A stretch of DNA of 64,000 nt, taken from the NCBI GenBank assembly GCA_001600875.1, contig BCLD01000011.1, positions 186,001 through 250,000 of the forward strand. Direction: 5' to 3'. Below, piece after piece: positions 32,736 to 43,426 of the stretch. A program made the translations under genes and the position numbers. Numbering within the stretch: position 1 is the first letter of the stretch; each line of letters begins with the position of its first letter. The notes beneath the pieces were generated by a model. That model was given only the letters and a program-made list of their open reading frames with translations. It was not told the origin of the DNA and searched no databases. The DNA comes from Solicoccozyma terricola. Its lineage: Eukaryota; Basidiomycota; Tremellomycetes; Filobasidiales; Piskurozymaceae.

Positions 32736-35700
32736 TTGCTCGTCATCAGAGGCCGACCAGCCAGTCCTGGTCTGCCACGCGAGAGAACCTCTGGGCGGTA
32801 CCCCCACCTTGCCGTGTTCGATTCGGCAGTAAACCCCAGAAAGCAAGTTAACGCCAATCGTTTGTTGCACACAGTGACATGCGCCGTGCTATGCCTGTCG
32901 ACTACCTTCCTCGCGATGCGACTCGTAAGCAAGCTCTGGCTCGTTGGCAAACGACGAGGTCATCTCTGCCTCGTTCGCAGACTGGCGGGGGATGACCTTG
33001 TCGTCTGCCTAGCCTGGGTGTTTACCATTGGCGTGTCCTCTGCCATCATGTACGGCTCGACGGTTGGGTTGGGAAAGGTCGATGCGGCCATACCGAGCGA
33101 GTGGTGGACGCCGCTGTGAGTAGTATCGAGCGGCATGGCTTTGCACAGGGCACACTGATGACGGAGCCCCAACTGTCCGCCGAGACGCCCAGCAAACGTG
33201 CCGAGTACGTGTTCACCGTGCTGTACAATCCCGCGCTCACGGCCACAAAGGTCTCGATCCTCATGCTCTACTATCGCATCTCCCAACCGCGCTCCTTCTT
33301 CCGGTATGGTACAATCTTTGTCGGATGTATCGTCCTCATCGCCGGGACTGTTCTTACCTTTCTCAGCCTGTTTCAATGTCGACCTTTCGACGCCGCATTT
33401 GATCACGAGGACGACCCGTTAGCAAAGTGCATCGACATTGTCGTGTTGTTCATCTGCTCGGCACCCGTCAACGTCCTCACTGACATCGCCATCCTCCTCC
33501 TCCCTTTGCCGATCGTCACCGCCATGCGCCTCGACACCGCCCAAAAGGTTGGACTCGTGGTGACCTTCTTCACAGGGCTGTTTGTCACGGTCATCGACGT
33601 TGTTCGCATCGTATACCTGCAAGCAGCCCTCATTGTGGTTATCGATTCGTCCCCGAGCGTGTCGATAGCCGATAGCGTCGGACGACTGAGGATTGGCTCG
33701 ATACCAGACTTTGCGTGGTACGCAAGCTATTGCTTCATGTGGTCGGCAGTCGAGGTCAACGTCGGGCTTACTTGCGCTTGCGCGCTCGTCGTCAAGCCTC
33801 TTCTTGCCCGAATCATTCCCGGGCGTCATCATAGTTCCGCGGACCATGACCCGGATGCAGTGCCGATGACAACAGTCGGGACGCTTTCCCCCCCACCGCA
33901 GCAAACTGGTGGAGGGGTCGAGTTCAAGCAGACTGCGAGGTCTACGTGCCAGAAGGATGACCGGACAATCACCCAAAAGACAGCCTTTGGGACACCCTCC
34001 CCGCTGAAGCTTCCGGCTTCAATGGAATCCGCCTCGTCGTCAACGACGCACGACCACGCAATGTCATCTGTTGATGAAGATAGGGAGATAGGCATCTTCG
34101 AATTTTTCAACACAGCCATCGCGTCTCCTGCAGCATCTCCTCTACCGCCCGATCCACCGTACTGCGTTCCTCATGTAGAATCCCACCAAGAATGCGATCG
34201 ATTCACGCCGACATCGATCTTGGGGCACTTCCAAGGTCTGCATGGGCGGCGAAAGTCGTCTGTCACGAGTGAGCCGAAACAGCAGCCACCGACGACGTTT
34301 ATGGACTTTGTGCGCATGAGTGATCGCAAGCCGTTGACGGAGCTGACGAGGAGGGAGGCGTGGTGGACGGTAGTGTTTGGTGAGTAGGGGTGTGCAAACG
34401 CTCGTCCAATATTCTCAGGCACTAATAGAGGCGCCCGTCAGTGTCGGTTCTGTTGTGGACGTGGGGATTTGCGTACGGTGCGTACGGTGCGAATATCACT
34501 AGCGAAGTCGGTCCTAACTGCCTGGTAATGATATCGCACGCTCACGGATGCAGGTCTGGTTATCTCGACCACCAACGGAATCCAAAACCTCGTCCCCTAC
34601 ACCTCGGCACAGACGCTCACCATGCACGACGCCATCTGGATCGGATACTTTCTGGGCCCCATTCTCTTTGGTTACTGGGTCCTTACTCGCGTTGGATTCA
34701 AGGCCACATTCATCACCGGCCTCGCCATCTTCACCGTCGCCTCCCTGACGTTCTGGCCCTCATCCTCCCTTGTCTCCTTCCCGGGCTTTGTCTTTTCCAA
34801 CGTCCTCATCGGCGTGGGTCTCTCCATCCTCGAGGTAGCGGCCAACCCGTTCATTGCCCTTGCAGGTCCAGACGAGCTCATGGAGTCCCGCCTCAACTTT
34901 GCACAAGGTTTCCAGGCCACCGGGGTGGTCGTTTCCCCGCTCCTCGCCGTGGAAGTACTGTTCAAGCAAGGTGGACCAGCCGGCTTTTTAAACTCGCAAT
35001 GGGTATACCTTGCCGTGGCCTTGTGGACGAGCTTCCTCGGCATTTCGTTCCATTACGTCCCGCTCAGCGAGGCCAGTGACGAGGACTTGGAGAGGGTGGC
35101 TGTGCGTCGGGAGTCGAGACTGCGGCTGAACCGAGATGACCGCGTGTTGGGCATCAACATTCTGTGGCTCGGCGCCTCGCTTGCGATCTTGTTCATGTTC
35201 CTCCACCTCGGAGCGAAAGAGCAGCTTTTGTTTGGTTGGAATGGCCTATTCGCCGAGGTGGTGACCAGGTGAGTTGGCGGACGACGTTGAGCTCGCTAAG
35301 CGTCCAAGTTGAGATAGTTGGTCGTGGCTAGCCATACCGGCCTGGATGCCTTCGGCTGGCAAGAAGTCGGCATCTCTCTCTTCGCGTTCAATCGCTTCCT
35401 CGCTTCTTTGATGTGCTACCTCGGCGTTCCCGGTTGGATCATTCTCCTCATCAGCGTTGTCGGCTGCGTGGTGTTCTCGGCACTCGCCATGGCACTTCAT
35501 GTCCCTACGTCCAACCACGGGAGACTGGCCTGCCTCCTCGTGCTGGCCTTCTTCGAGGGGCCCATCTACCCAACCATGTTCGCCATATCACTACGCAATC
35601 TCGGTCATTGGACGAAGCTGGTGACCAGCGCGATAGTGGTTGCCCTCAGCGGCGCCGCTATCTGGCCAAGTGTGGCATGGGCCGTCGAGGAATCGCACCC

Positions 35701-35932
35701 GGGCAACTCGCGCTATGCCATGTGTATCATCGTCGTTCTCAATTCTGCGGGTCTGGCTATTGTACTCTTCTTCTCTTTGCATCCAAAGATGAGGCGATGG
35801 ATAGAAGCAGATTGTCAACCGACACGGCCTTCAGAACAACAGCGCCCACAGGAGGACCGATCCGCACCCGCAGTGGCCAAGCCTGGACCTGTGTTGGAGA
35901 AAGGCGCGCAATGTTCGAATACCTTGGCATGA
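32736..35932 (+). CDS. fusion of SAT4/PTH11-type rhodopsin-like 7TM domain and FucP-like MFS transporter
   Basis: The first half is a fungal rhodopsin-like membrane domain: LLHTVTCAVLCLSTTFLAMR, LAGDDLVVCLAWVFTIGV, then after an intron (about 33116-33191) KRAEYVFTVLYNPALTATK, SILMLYYRIS, LFQCRPFDAAFD, DIAILLLPLPIVTAMRL and SIPDFAWYASYCFMWSAVEV. A cytosolic, Ser/Pro-rich linker of about 190 residues follows. It ends in LTELTRREAWWTVVFG, and after an intron the frame goes on with VSVLLWTWGFAYG, which is TM1 of FucP-like MFS carriers. Then come ANPFIALAGPDELMESRLN, FAQGFQATGVVVSPLL and GPIYPTMFAISLRNLG. The stop is at 35930-35932. The joins at 34384-34440 and 34497-34552 are clean, the latter with a CTAAC branch site. 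The frame opens without an ATG, so the 5' exon is missing from my model. The alternative is two adjacent genes. Confidence 0.7.
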
Positions 35933-37193
35933 CAGTACGAGCTCCGGCTGGGCTGGACTAAAAGTCAGTAGCCTGCTTGATAAAACCCATGCCACCAGGA
36001 GGTGTCACACTACCTGCACGAACCAAATGAGCTTCGTTAATTCAGGTGCGTAAGGTAGGCCATCAATGGGGCCCAAGACACAAGACGGGGAAGGAGAAGA
36101 GGAAGAAAGCAGGCAGAACACGAAGGAGTGGGTGGGTGTCGGAGAGAGACATGGAGAGTACCTGCACCGGCAACGGCATTGACGTCGATGGTGACAAGAC
36201 GTCTTGCTGGCTCAGTGGCTGGCTATGCACGCGCGCATCCTGACCCGTGTTCTGCACGTAAGTAAAGTGATGAGTTGACTGGAGGATCCGTGATTTCTTG
36301 ATGACTGCGGACTAAGACTGAGGTGGCTTAGGCAATCCGAACCTTGCCTGTAAAGGAAAGTGACCTTTGCTAAATCTCCACAGGAGAGAGTACAGGGGAT
36401 CTCCCAGCGGTTATGGGACCCTCATATATAACTTTTTTTTGGGGGGTGGCAAATGGGTTGGCAAAGTAGGATAGGAGATATGCAATAAGGAATGTATGGT
36501 TCCAGTGGAAAGGTATGATTCCAGTAGAAATCAGGGAATCCGGGTAGAAGCAAGAGAATCTGGGTAGGAATGTTACAAGGTAGAGGTGACTAATCATCCC
36601 TGAGCCAGAAGGAAGATGAGATAACTTGACTTGATCAGGACGGCGAATTTGCCACGGTTGACTTGATGTGTGGGATATCAAGCTGGAGGTTTGCCCTTTG
36701 TAAAGAGAACCAACCAATATAATACCAGTTTAAATCTCCCCTCCTTGCCGCCCAATCCTGTTCACAACAAATCTCCTCCTTTATACTTTGCCCACCGGCG
36801 GTAAGCAAGCAAAGCCACGGTCCAACACTGACCGTCCTCTAGCATGACACCCTCCGCGCAGGGCAGTTGTTGAACCGCCCCTTTCCTCGAACTTTTACCC
36901 GCCACTTCAGTCCCACACTGCGTCCCACACTGCGTCCCACACAGTCGTTCCCACACCATGTTTATATGTTGGTCTTGTTGGACTATTGCCTAATCTTTGC
37001 TCCCGTGTGATCCACCGATCGTCCTATATCCAGGGCATCACAAAGATCTGCAGAGAACCCACACTGGTAGGGCATCGGCTTGGCACAGTACATGAATGTG
37101 AATGGGATGGGAAGTGCCAACACGAGATGAAACACAGTACTTTGAAGCCATATCTCTATCTCAGCCCTTCGCACATCCCAGCAACTACCCAAG
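35933..37193. other. intergenic region with tandem TCCCACA motifs
   Basis: About 1.26 kb have no supported gene. It contains imperfect repeats of a GATTCCAG/AGAATC-rich unit around 36500-36575 and the TCCCACA array described separately. Confidence 0.45.
36898..36957 (+). repeat. tandem TCCCACA promoter-like array, copy 1
   Basis: TCCCACA occurs at 36911, 36923, 36935 and 36949 (spacing 12, 12 and 14). It is preceded by CCGCCACTT at 36899-36907, which is repeated in the array at 39815. It lies 237 bases upstream of the uncertain gene at 37194. Confidence 0.7.
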
Positions 37194-37625
37194 ATGACCA
37201 CGACAGACTCTTCAACACAGTCGTCTGGCGCGTCCAACCTGTCCTTGTTGAGCCTCAGGGCTCGCTTCACGTTCCGGCCACGAACCAAAGACGGCCGCAA
37301 GCCATCCTCCATCCGTTCCCCTCCCTCGCCATCCGTTGCAGCTAGTGCCGCCAACGCAGGCAGAGAACGGCCACCATCACTTACTACATCCCAGCCACCA
37401 TGGGGGCAGCTAGCTACAACTAGGAACCCACGCCAGTTTGTAGTCCTCCCGACCCTGGATTACTGTTACCCTCTCAGGCGGCAAAACCAGCCACACGTGG
37501 GCTTCAAGACCTCGACCTACTCGACGACCGGATTGAGTGCTTCGGAAGGGCATCCACCCGAAGTGCAGACTTGTTACGTCACGTGGACTAACCAGGCTGG
37601 CATCGAGAACTCCATGCCATCGTAG
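37194..37625 (+). CDS. uncertain small hypothetical protein
   Basis: From ATG 37194 an open frame of 143 codons begins with a Ser/Thr-rich start (TTTDSSTQSSGASN) followed by LSLLSLRARFTFRPRTKDGR and a basic Pro/Ser segment. The composition resembles the disordered N-terminus of fungal proteins, and an array of TCCCACA motifs lies upstream as for neighbouring real genes. The second half (after about residue 60) looks random and may be an intron, with further coding around 37715-37950. No family is recognised. It may equally be non-coding. Confidence 0.3.
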   Translation: MTTTDSSTQSSGASNLSLLSLRARFTFRPRTKDGRKPSSIRSPPSPSVAASAANAGRERPPSLTTSQPPWGQLATTRNPRQFVVLPTLDYCYPLRRQNQPHVGFKTSTYSTTGLSASEGHPPEVQTCYVTWTNQAGIENSMPS

Positions 37626-38552
37626 CTGGGTGCTCTTTGAGCGGAAGCATAGGGGCTAGCTGGACGCTTGCCTTGTCTGTGGATCGCGATCCAGGTTAGG
37701 AATCCCGATCTTCTGTGGTGCCCGAATATTCCAAACGAACCCTCCGTACTCGTCCGTGTTCGACTGTATCTGCACTCAATCCTTCGGCACCTCGTCTCTC
37801 GTTTCCTATCTCCAACGGCAAGCACATCAGCACCTCGGCGGACAAGCAAACCGGTCGGTCCATCCTCCGAGAAGCCAAGACAATGCTCGCGGTGGTTGTT
37901 GCGAATAATGGGTCGTTCTCACTCCCTTGTACATCGAGCTTGACCAGACGTTAGACTTTATAGTGTTACAACAAGGAGAAAAAGCAATTTGCCACCTGGA
38001 TGCTCTGCTATGCCTCACTGCCACACTTGGTATGCTATGCAATGCTATACTTCAGCATCGCTAAAACATCAGCTTCGCCACAAACAGCAACGGAGTTCAG
38101 GCAGAAATGGACGGGCGGAACGCCTAAAGAATTCAAAATCTTCTCTTCATGATTGTGTACAGGAGGAATGAGTTGGAAGATCTCTGGTCATGTAGTGTGC
38201 GGAAGGTGTGTCTTTGAGTATCCCTGATTTCAATGTGGTGATGGTGACCCAAGGGCCGATCGACTCCTTTCCAGGCGAACTCGGTATACAAGGCAGACAA
38301 AGTCGGCGTGTTAGCTGCGTACGAGCGAATGATGAGCAACAGGGGTAGGGTCATTCATTCTCTCGTACCACGCTGTTTTCCAACTCAATATCAGGATGAT
38401 AACGCTGGTGCTGCAGTGCCAATGCAAAAGGGGCTACGGTACATGTATCCAAGAGGTCATGAACATGTCCATTCCACATGAAGCTCGCTGGGCCACACTC
38501 CTCTGTTTTGTCAATTGGTGGGAGTAAACTGTCGTTCTGTGTTTCCTCGCAT
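37626..38552. other. interval before the nitroreductase 3' end
   Basis: A plus-strand open frame at 37715-37954 could be a further exon of the uncertain gene to the left. Otherwise I see no coding evidence. Confidence 0.35.
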
Positions 38553-39516
38553 CTATGAGATGACCTTCAAGCGGTTCTCCATCGGCTGGAAAGTTTTCGG
38601 GTGGGCAGGGTTTCCTGGAGGACCGTCGGGAGTGCCGATCGGCATCATGGCAATGGGCTAAAGACGGATGCAGTCGGTCATGTTGACCTCTTGTGGGTAA
38701 ATGACGCGTGGTTCTACACTCACCTTCCAACTATCTGGAGCTCCGGCAGTCTCCCTGATCAACTTCTCGAAGATGTCGCCAAACGCGTTGTAATGCTGCA
38801 AGCTGGCACCGAGACCTTCGGTCTCGAGGGCTGTCCAGACGGCCAACTGGAGCATACCAGACGAGTGTCCGCTCCAGACCTTGAAGGTTTCAGCCAGGCT
38901 GTTTAGGCGGAGGTTAGAAAAAGCGTGATGAGCTCATCATTCATCCAGCCCCACGCAGGACTCCTAGGAGGAAGGAGGACACTTACTGTGGCATGCTCTT
39001 GCCCCCAGCTTCCAGAACGGCCTGATCCTCGAAAAAGAGGACAGTACCATAGCCGGCAGCGTACTGGTCGAACTTCTTCGTGTATAAAGCGAGGGCAGCG
39101 GCTGAGTGATATTGAGCGCAGATGTTGATCAGTGCTTGTTTGTTTACCAAGCGGGAGGTTGCCAACCTGAATTCGAATGATACGCACCATCATCGCCGAG
39201 AGTCTTCAAGAACTCGATCTTGACCTCTTCCCACAAGTTGCCGCTCTTATCGTCGAGCAGAAGGGCAACACAAGCCGACTGCTGGTTGAAACTGCTAGGT
39301 ACATGCTTGATGCACGCCTCGATGACCTCCTTGAGGCGGAAGTCTTCGATCTGGCGTGTGTTGGTGAGGCCATAGTAGGTTCGGCGATTCTATGACGGTA
39401 TGTGAAGGGCTCGTAATGCTGATGGACAAATGTGCGACGGTGGCAAAACTCACGGCGATGGCGGACAGGAAGGCTTGAGAGCCCTGAGGCTTGATGATCT
39501 CGAACGAGTGAGGCAT
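38553..39516 (-). CDS. FRM2/HBN1-type nitroreductase family protein
   Basis: This is a flavin (FMN)-dependent oxidoreductase of about 220 residues of the fungal Frm2/Hbn1 nitroreductase branch, linked to lipid signalling and to reduction of nitroaromatics and oxidative stress. The start ATG 39514-39516 gives AFLSAIA. After a first intron comes NRRTYYGLTNT (FMN-binding RRxxY motif), then IKHVPSSFNQQSA (PSSxNxQ, the phosphate-contact block), YAAGYGTVLFFED, SGHSSGMLQLAVW, EGLGASLQHYN and a C-terminal KTFQPMENRLKVIS, all typical for the branch. Four introns were placed, including one from 39175 down to about 39090 and a last one ending before PIAMMPIGTP. All joins keep frame. A TATATAT element lies at 39604-39610 and a TCCCACA array farther upstream. 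Confidence 0.88.
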
Positions 39517-39788
39517 GTTTGTACGTTTTCCAAGGTAAACTTCGATGATGGCTTTTCCATCCAACGCCCAGATCCACCAACGGGCTAGATCAAATTTTGT
39601 CTCTATATATGGAGGTTGAACAATCCCACCATGGTGCCTAGCTTTTGTCTTGACTTTTGCAATTGTGGGTGAACTCTGATAAGCGATCTCACCCGATTCC
39701 ACGCCCTTTGTTTCAAAGTTGTGGACTCACTCCGCGCGCATTTACATTTCAGTTGTCAAGCGTACCCCTCGCTCGCCGGTCAGTAGTT

Positions 39789-39872
39789 GAAACGTACCCT
39801 CCGGGAGGTTCTGTCCGCCACTTTGGTCCCACACTTGCTGCCCACACTTTCGGCCTGCACTGCCGTCCCACA
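39789..39872 (+). promoter_or_regulatory. TCCCACA array upstream of the nitroreductase gene, copy 2
   Basis: TCCCACA occurs at 39827 and 39866, with GCCCACA at 39840. It is preceded by GAAACGTACCCTCCGGGA (39789-39806) and CCGCCACTT (39815-39823). The same building blocks occur near 36.9 kb and 56.35 kb. The array starts about 270 bases upstream of the nitroreductase start codon. Confidence 0.6.
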
Positions 39873-41109
39873 CAAAGGAAACAAACACGAAGCGCAGCCG
39901 TGGGGTTCGAGATGTCCGCTCTTAAACTTCGCCTTGGAGCGCCTCCGAATCATGCCATCTTTCTTCAGAAGACGGTTCTGGCTCGTGCGGGGTTAGGGGC
40001 CTCGGGGGTTAGGTGGTTACGCGGTTCGCACTGGAGTGTCGAGGCGAGCCAATCCCTTAATTTGAGTTTGGTCCAATGCGCTGGAAAGCCTGTTTCGGGA
40101 TTCCACGTCGGAGCCGTTCATGGAGGTCGTGGATAATCTCCCTTCTCCGGGAATATTGACGTTTGGGTTTGCTGCAACTCATGAATGTCTTGTCTCGCTT
40201 GTAGACCAGAAGCGCAGCTCCTGGAATGTTTGACAGACGACTTGAAAGGAACCGATGGGATGCTCTGCTGCGTCTTTGTCGCCAGGATTGATTAGACTTT
40301 TGCTAGGTCGTGCTTCATCCTCGGCGGCTACAAGCAGATTTCGCACATCATGGGTCAGAGATGTCGACCATGTTGACGCCTCGTAGTTGACTCTCCAGGC
40401 GCAGTGCTACAGCGACCACGATGTGCGTGTCTGCCCCCTTGTTCTGGAAATCGTCTTTGCCACAGGCTGGACAGCAACATCATGTAACCGCTCTGACGGG
40501 GGAAATCGCTCGCAGGGAGACCTCTGGGCCTCCGAAATGATCGCTGACGACCAAACACATCTAATAACTATGACAGAGGTCGATTCATCTTGACTTCGTT
40601 CCACCCCTCCAGGCCGGCGAGCGGGGATCGGTGAAGACATCAATATTGTCGTCTTGATCTCAAATCTGCCCAAAACCATTCTTCAGTTAGCGGTTACTTT
40701 CCATACGCCATCGATCATAAGCAATGCATATTGACTTGCGGTTCATCCATGTTAGGCCAATCAAGCATAGATCATCAGGCTCTTGGGTAGTTTCGTTAAG
40801 CAGTCCGGGGCAGGTTAGCGAGCTGGCAAGTTAATTTAAGGATGTACGCATGACGGAGGCGGCGTATGCTTGCACTCAAAGCTTGCGCAGTGGCGAATAA
40901 GCTGTGTCGTCCTACACCCCACGAAAAGAATGAAGTGGCTTAGGCCCTGCATAGGGTTTGATCGTGAAGAGGAGGGAAATTATTGGGATATATTGCCAAA
41001 GCTTGGCTGAGACGAAACGAATACGATGATAGTGAGATACAATGCAGGCAGCCGAATCCCTTGATTTGTAGCTTAATTCCTACACCCCTTCACCCCACGA
41101 TGGTTAAAA
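39873..41109. other. gene-poor interval
   Basis: About 1.2 kb have open frames on both strands around 40350-40680 but none with recognisable family motifs or convincing splice joins. I see nothing else in it. Confidence 0.4.
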
Positions 41110-41775
41110 TCATGCCCTCGAGATCCGCACGCACCCCGTCATCACCGACTTCAGGCTGCCTTTTCTCTTCGGCTGCTCCTGGTCCTGTTTGGGCTGCTCA
41201 AGCATCTCCGTATGCCTCCATTCCTCCCACCTGCCCTTGGACATCGACCACCGCCTTTCCGAGCTCGGGACTGATCGCGAGGTGTCCCGGCGGTGGTGAT
41301 TCCAGGCGAAGACCCTGTCATCGGCTACGGGGCGCAGGTCGCTTTGGAATGCGGTGCTGGGACTTTGGACTGGTAATCCATTTGCGGGGAGTGACGTTGT
41401 CGGTGGGATGGGAGTGTCCCTTCGTTGGAGCTTTGGAGGGACGGGTTGCAGCTCGAAAGCGGATACGTCGCTGTGGTACTCGGCGTCGTCGTCCACAATC
41501 CCGACTTCGTCGACGACCGCGGGCAGACGTCGGATGTCAAAGTAATGCGGCGAATCCATGGTCGAAGAGGAGGATGTTGACCTGGACAGACTCGCCGTGG
41601 ACGTGGTCCTGCGCTTGATCGAAGGCGGCACTCGGTCGGCTTCGCGCTGGATGGGGAAGTGGGCGGCAGGCGAGGACGGGCGATGCGGTTGCGAGTACAT
41701 CGCAAGCGTGAGCATGGGGGATGAGTATGGAGTGAGGATGGGCGACGAGCGCGTGCTCGAGGATGATGAAGACAT
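41110..41775 (-). CDS. Ser-rich hypothetical protein, single exon
   Basis: This uninterrupted frame of 221 codons runs from ATG 41773-41775 to a stop at 41110. The composition looks coding: a Ser/Thr-rich start (MSSSSSSTRSSPILTPYSS), then HFPIQREADRVPPSIKRRTT, MDSPHYFDIRRLPAVVDEVG, and a basic end with RRWSMSKGRWEEWRH and KRKGSLKSVM. There are no membrane segments, no signal peptide and no enzyme motif. Such short, disordered, basic proteins are common and lineage-restricted in basidiomycetes; phosphorylation-rich regulators are one possibility. GTCCCAC motifs lie about 250 bases upstream (42025, 42045). I do not recognise a family. Confidence 0.5.
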   Translation of the reverse strand: MSSSSSSTRSSPILTPYSSPMLTLAMYSQPHRPSSPAAHFPIQREADRVPPSIKRRTTSTASLSRSTSSSSTMDSPHYFDIRRLPAVVDEVGIVDDDAEYHSDVSAFELQPVPPKLQRRDTPIPPTTSLPANGLPVQSPSTAFQSDLRPVADDRVFAWNHHRRDTSRSVPSSERRWSMSKGRWEEWRHTEMLEQPKQDQEQPKRKGSLKSVMTGCVRISRA

Positions 41776-43426
41776 TGAGTTTTGATTTGTGGTCCGATGC
41801 TAGAAAGTCAAGGGTAGCTTGTGTGATATGGCAACTTGTGATGATCGTGCGGTATGCCAACCTAGACTCGCTTCACAGCCCACAATCATGGTCACCTTCC
41901 TGTCTTATAAGTTCCCTACTGGTACGTTCCGCGACGATCAGCACAAAGCGTCCAATAGCATGGGGGCACACTTGCGGTGCGGTGGGTGCCGGGCCGAGTG
42001 GTGGAGGACGTTGTAATACTATTGTCCCACGCTGTATCGTCTTGGTCCCACAGCTGTACCTACGACTGGCATTGGCCCTGTTCGCGATGCTCTGTCATTA
42101 TTGCATCCCGCGTGGAGTTGAAACATCCGCTCAGACAGCGTCCCTCGCCTCCACCAAATGATCAGGAGATCCAGGGAGTCGTTCCGGACCCCCCGCCCTC
42201 CGGTCAATACCTACCCAGGTGTCCCACTCAGAGGTTATAGGCGGTCCAGGAGAAAGACCTTTTTCTTTTTCTTTTTCTTTTTTTCTTTTTTTACCTGACC
42301 AGCGTCACGCCGGCGTGGGACCCCGAATCGTCCAAATTCGAGGCCTGTCAGCTTTCCAAGGCGATTAGGATCATCAAGGCAAAGCGAGAAAGATGGAGCA
42401 GGAGGCGAGGGGAGAGGCAAGTCCCACATATCAGATAGTTGAGAACAAGCTATTACCCAGGTTGTCCTCCATGTGTTTCCACACAATGCGGCCTGCGGCG
42501 TCGAGCGAGCATCGTGGTCCTCTTTAGCGCACCTTTGACACCTCTGTCCTGACGTCCTACTGTTTGTCCTCCTGCACGTAACTTCGCAACGCTCTTGATC
42601 GCTTTTTCGGCTGCCCTGATCATCGAGCACACCTCGACTTGACGGCCGTGAGGGTGGGACTGGACAGCGCCATCTCGGGCGGAGACGGCCTCTTCCTGCA
42701 ATACTCTCGGTATGACTGACCTTACAGCCTAGTGGGAGGCATAACTGGAGGGAGGAAGGAGGAGGTGGGAGCACTAGATGTTTGTTTTGATGACACATCG
42801 TCCCGCCTCCGCTTTTAGATGATGGCATATTCCAGAGGATTCATTACCAGCTATCGCACAGACTACCGTATTCGTGAGATCTATTCATTGACAAAATCTC
42901 TCATCAGAAGCAGAGGTTGGGATGTTCCGTCAAACAGGAGCCTATCTCATCACAACCCTTTACGCGCATTGTTGGACACGATCTTCTGTGGACATGCATA
43001 GCCTCTGTAGAGCGCTTGCAGCTTGCGCGACCTCGGTATCCAAACAAAATTGGCGAAAAGGTCAGTCTTCTGATGAAGCTGGAGGGTATCTCTCGTTGGC
43101 CGTGGAGAGCGTCTGACCCTCCACCAGACTGACAACAGCCACCCGCGAGGAAGAGCGGACGTGGGAGGGGTCAAGAGCATGCAAGCTTAACCAACTCACT
43201 TCCACGTTGTCTTCCAAGGCTGCATGCTGCGATACAGCAACTCACCTTGTGCAAAGCAATACCAAACTCAATACTATGCTCAAGGTACAACCAGCTCGCC
43301 TTGTGTGACCAGGTGAAAAGTCTAAACCCAAAGCTCATCGTTCCCACGGATTCTACATGTCGACTATAACACAAATTGGACTTTCAGGAGAGGATGCCAT
43401 CTCTTCTCATTCTATGCAGCAGCTGT
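41776..43426. other. 1.65 kb interval with poly-pyrimidine stretch
   Basis: There is no supported gene. A CTTTTT-repeat tract lies at 42256-42291. The long minus-strand open frame through it encodes a Lys run and is not credible. GTCCCAC occurs near 42025, 42045 and 42217. Confidence 0.45.

Noticed and set aside
42235..42828. Minus-strand open frame of 197 codons ending in a Lys run
   Set aside because: The Lys run comes from a CTTTTT simple repeat, and the rest has random composition and no splice-joined partner.
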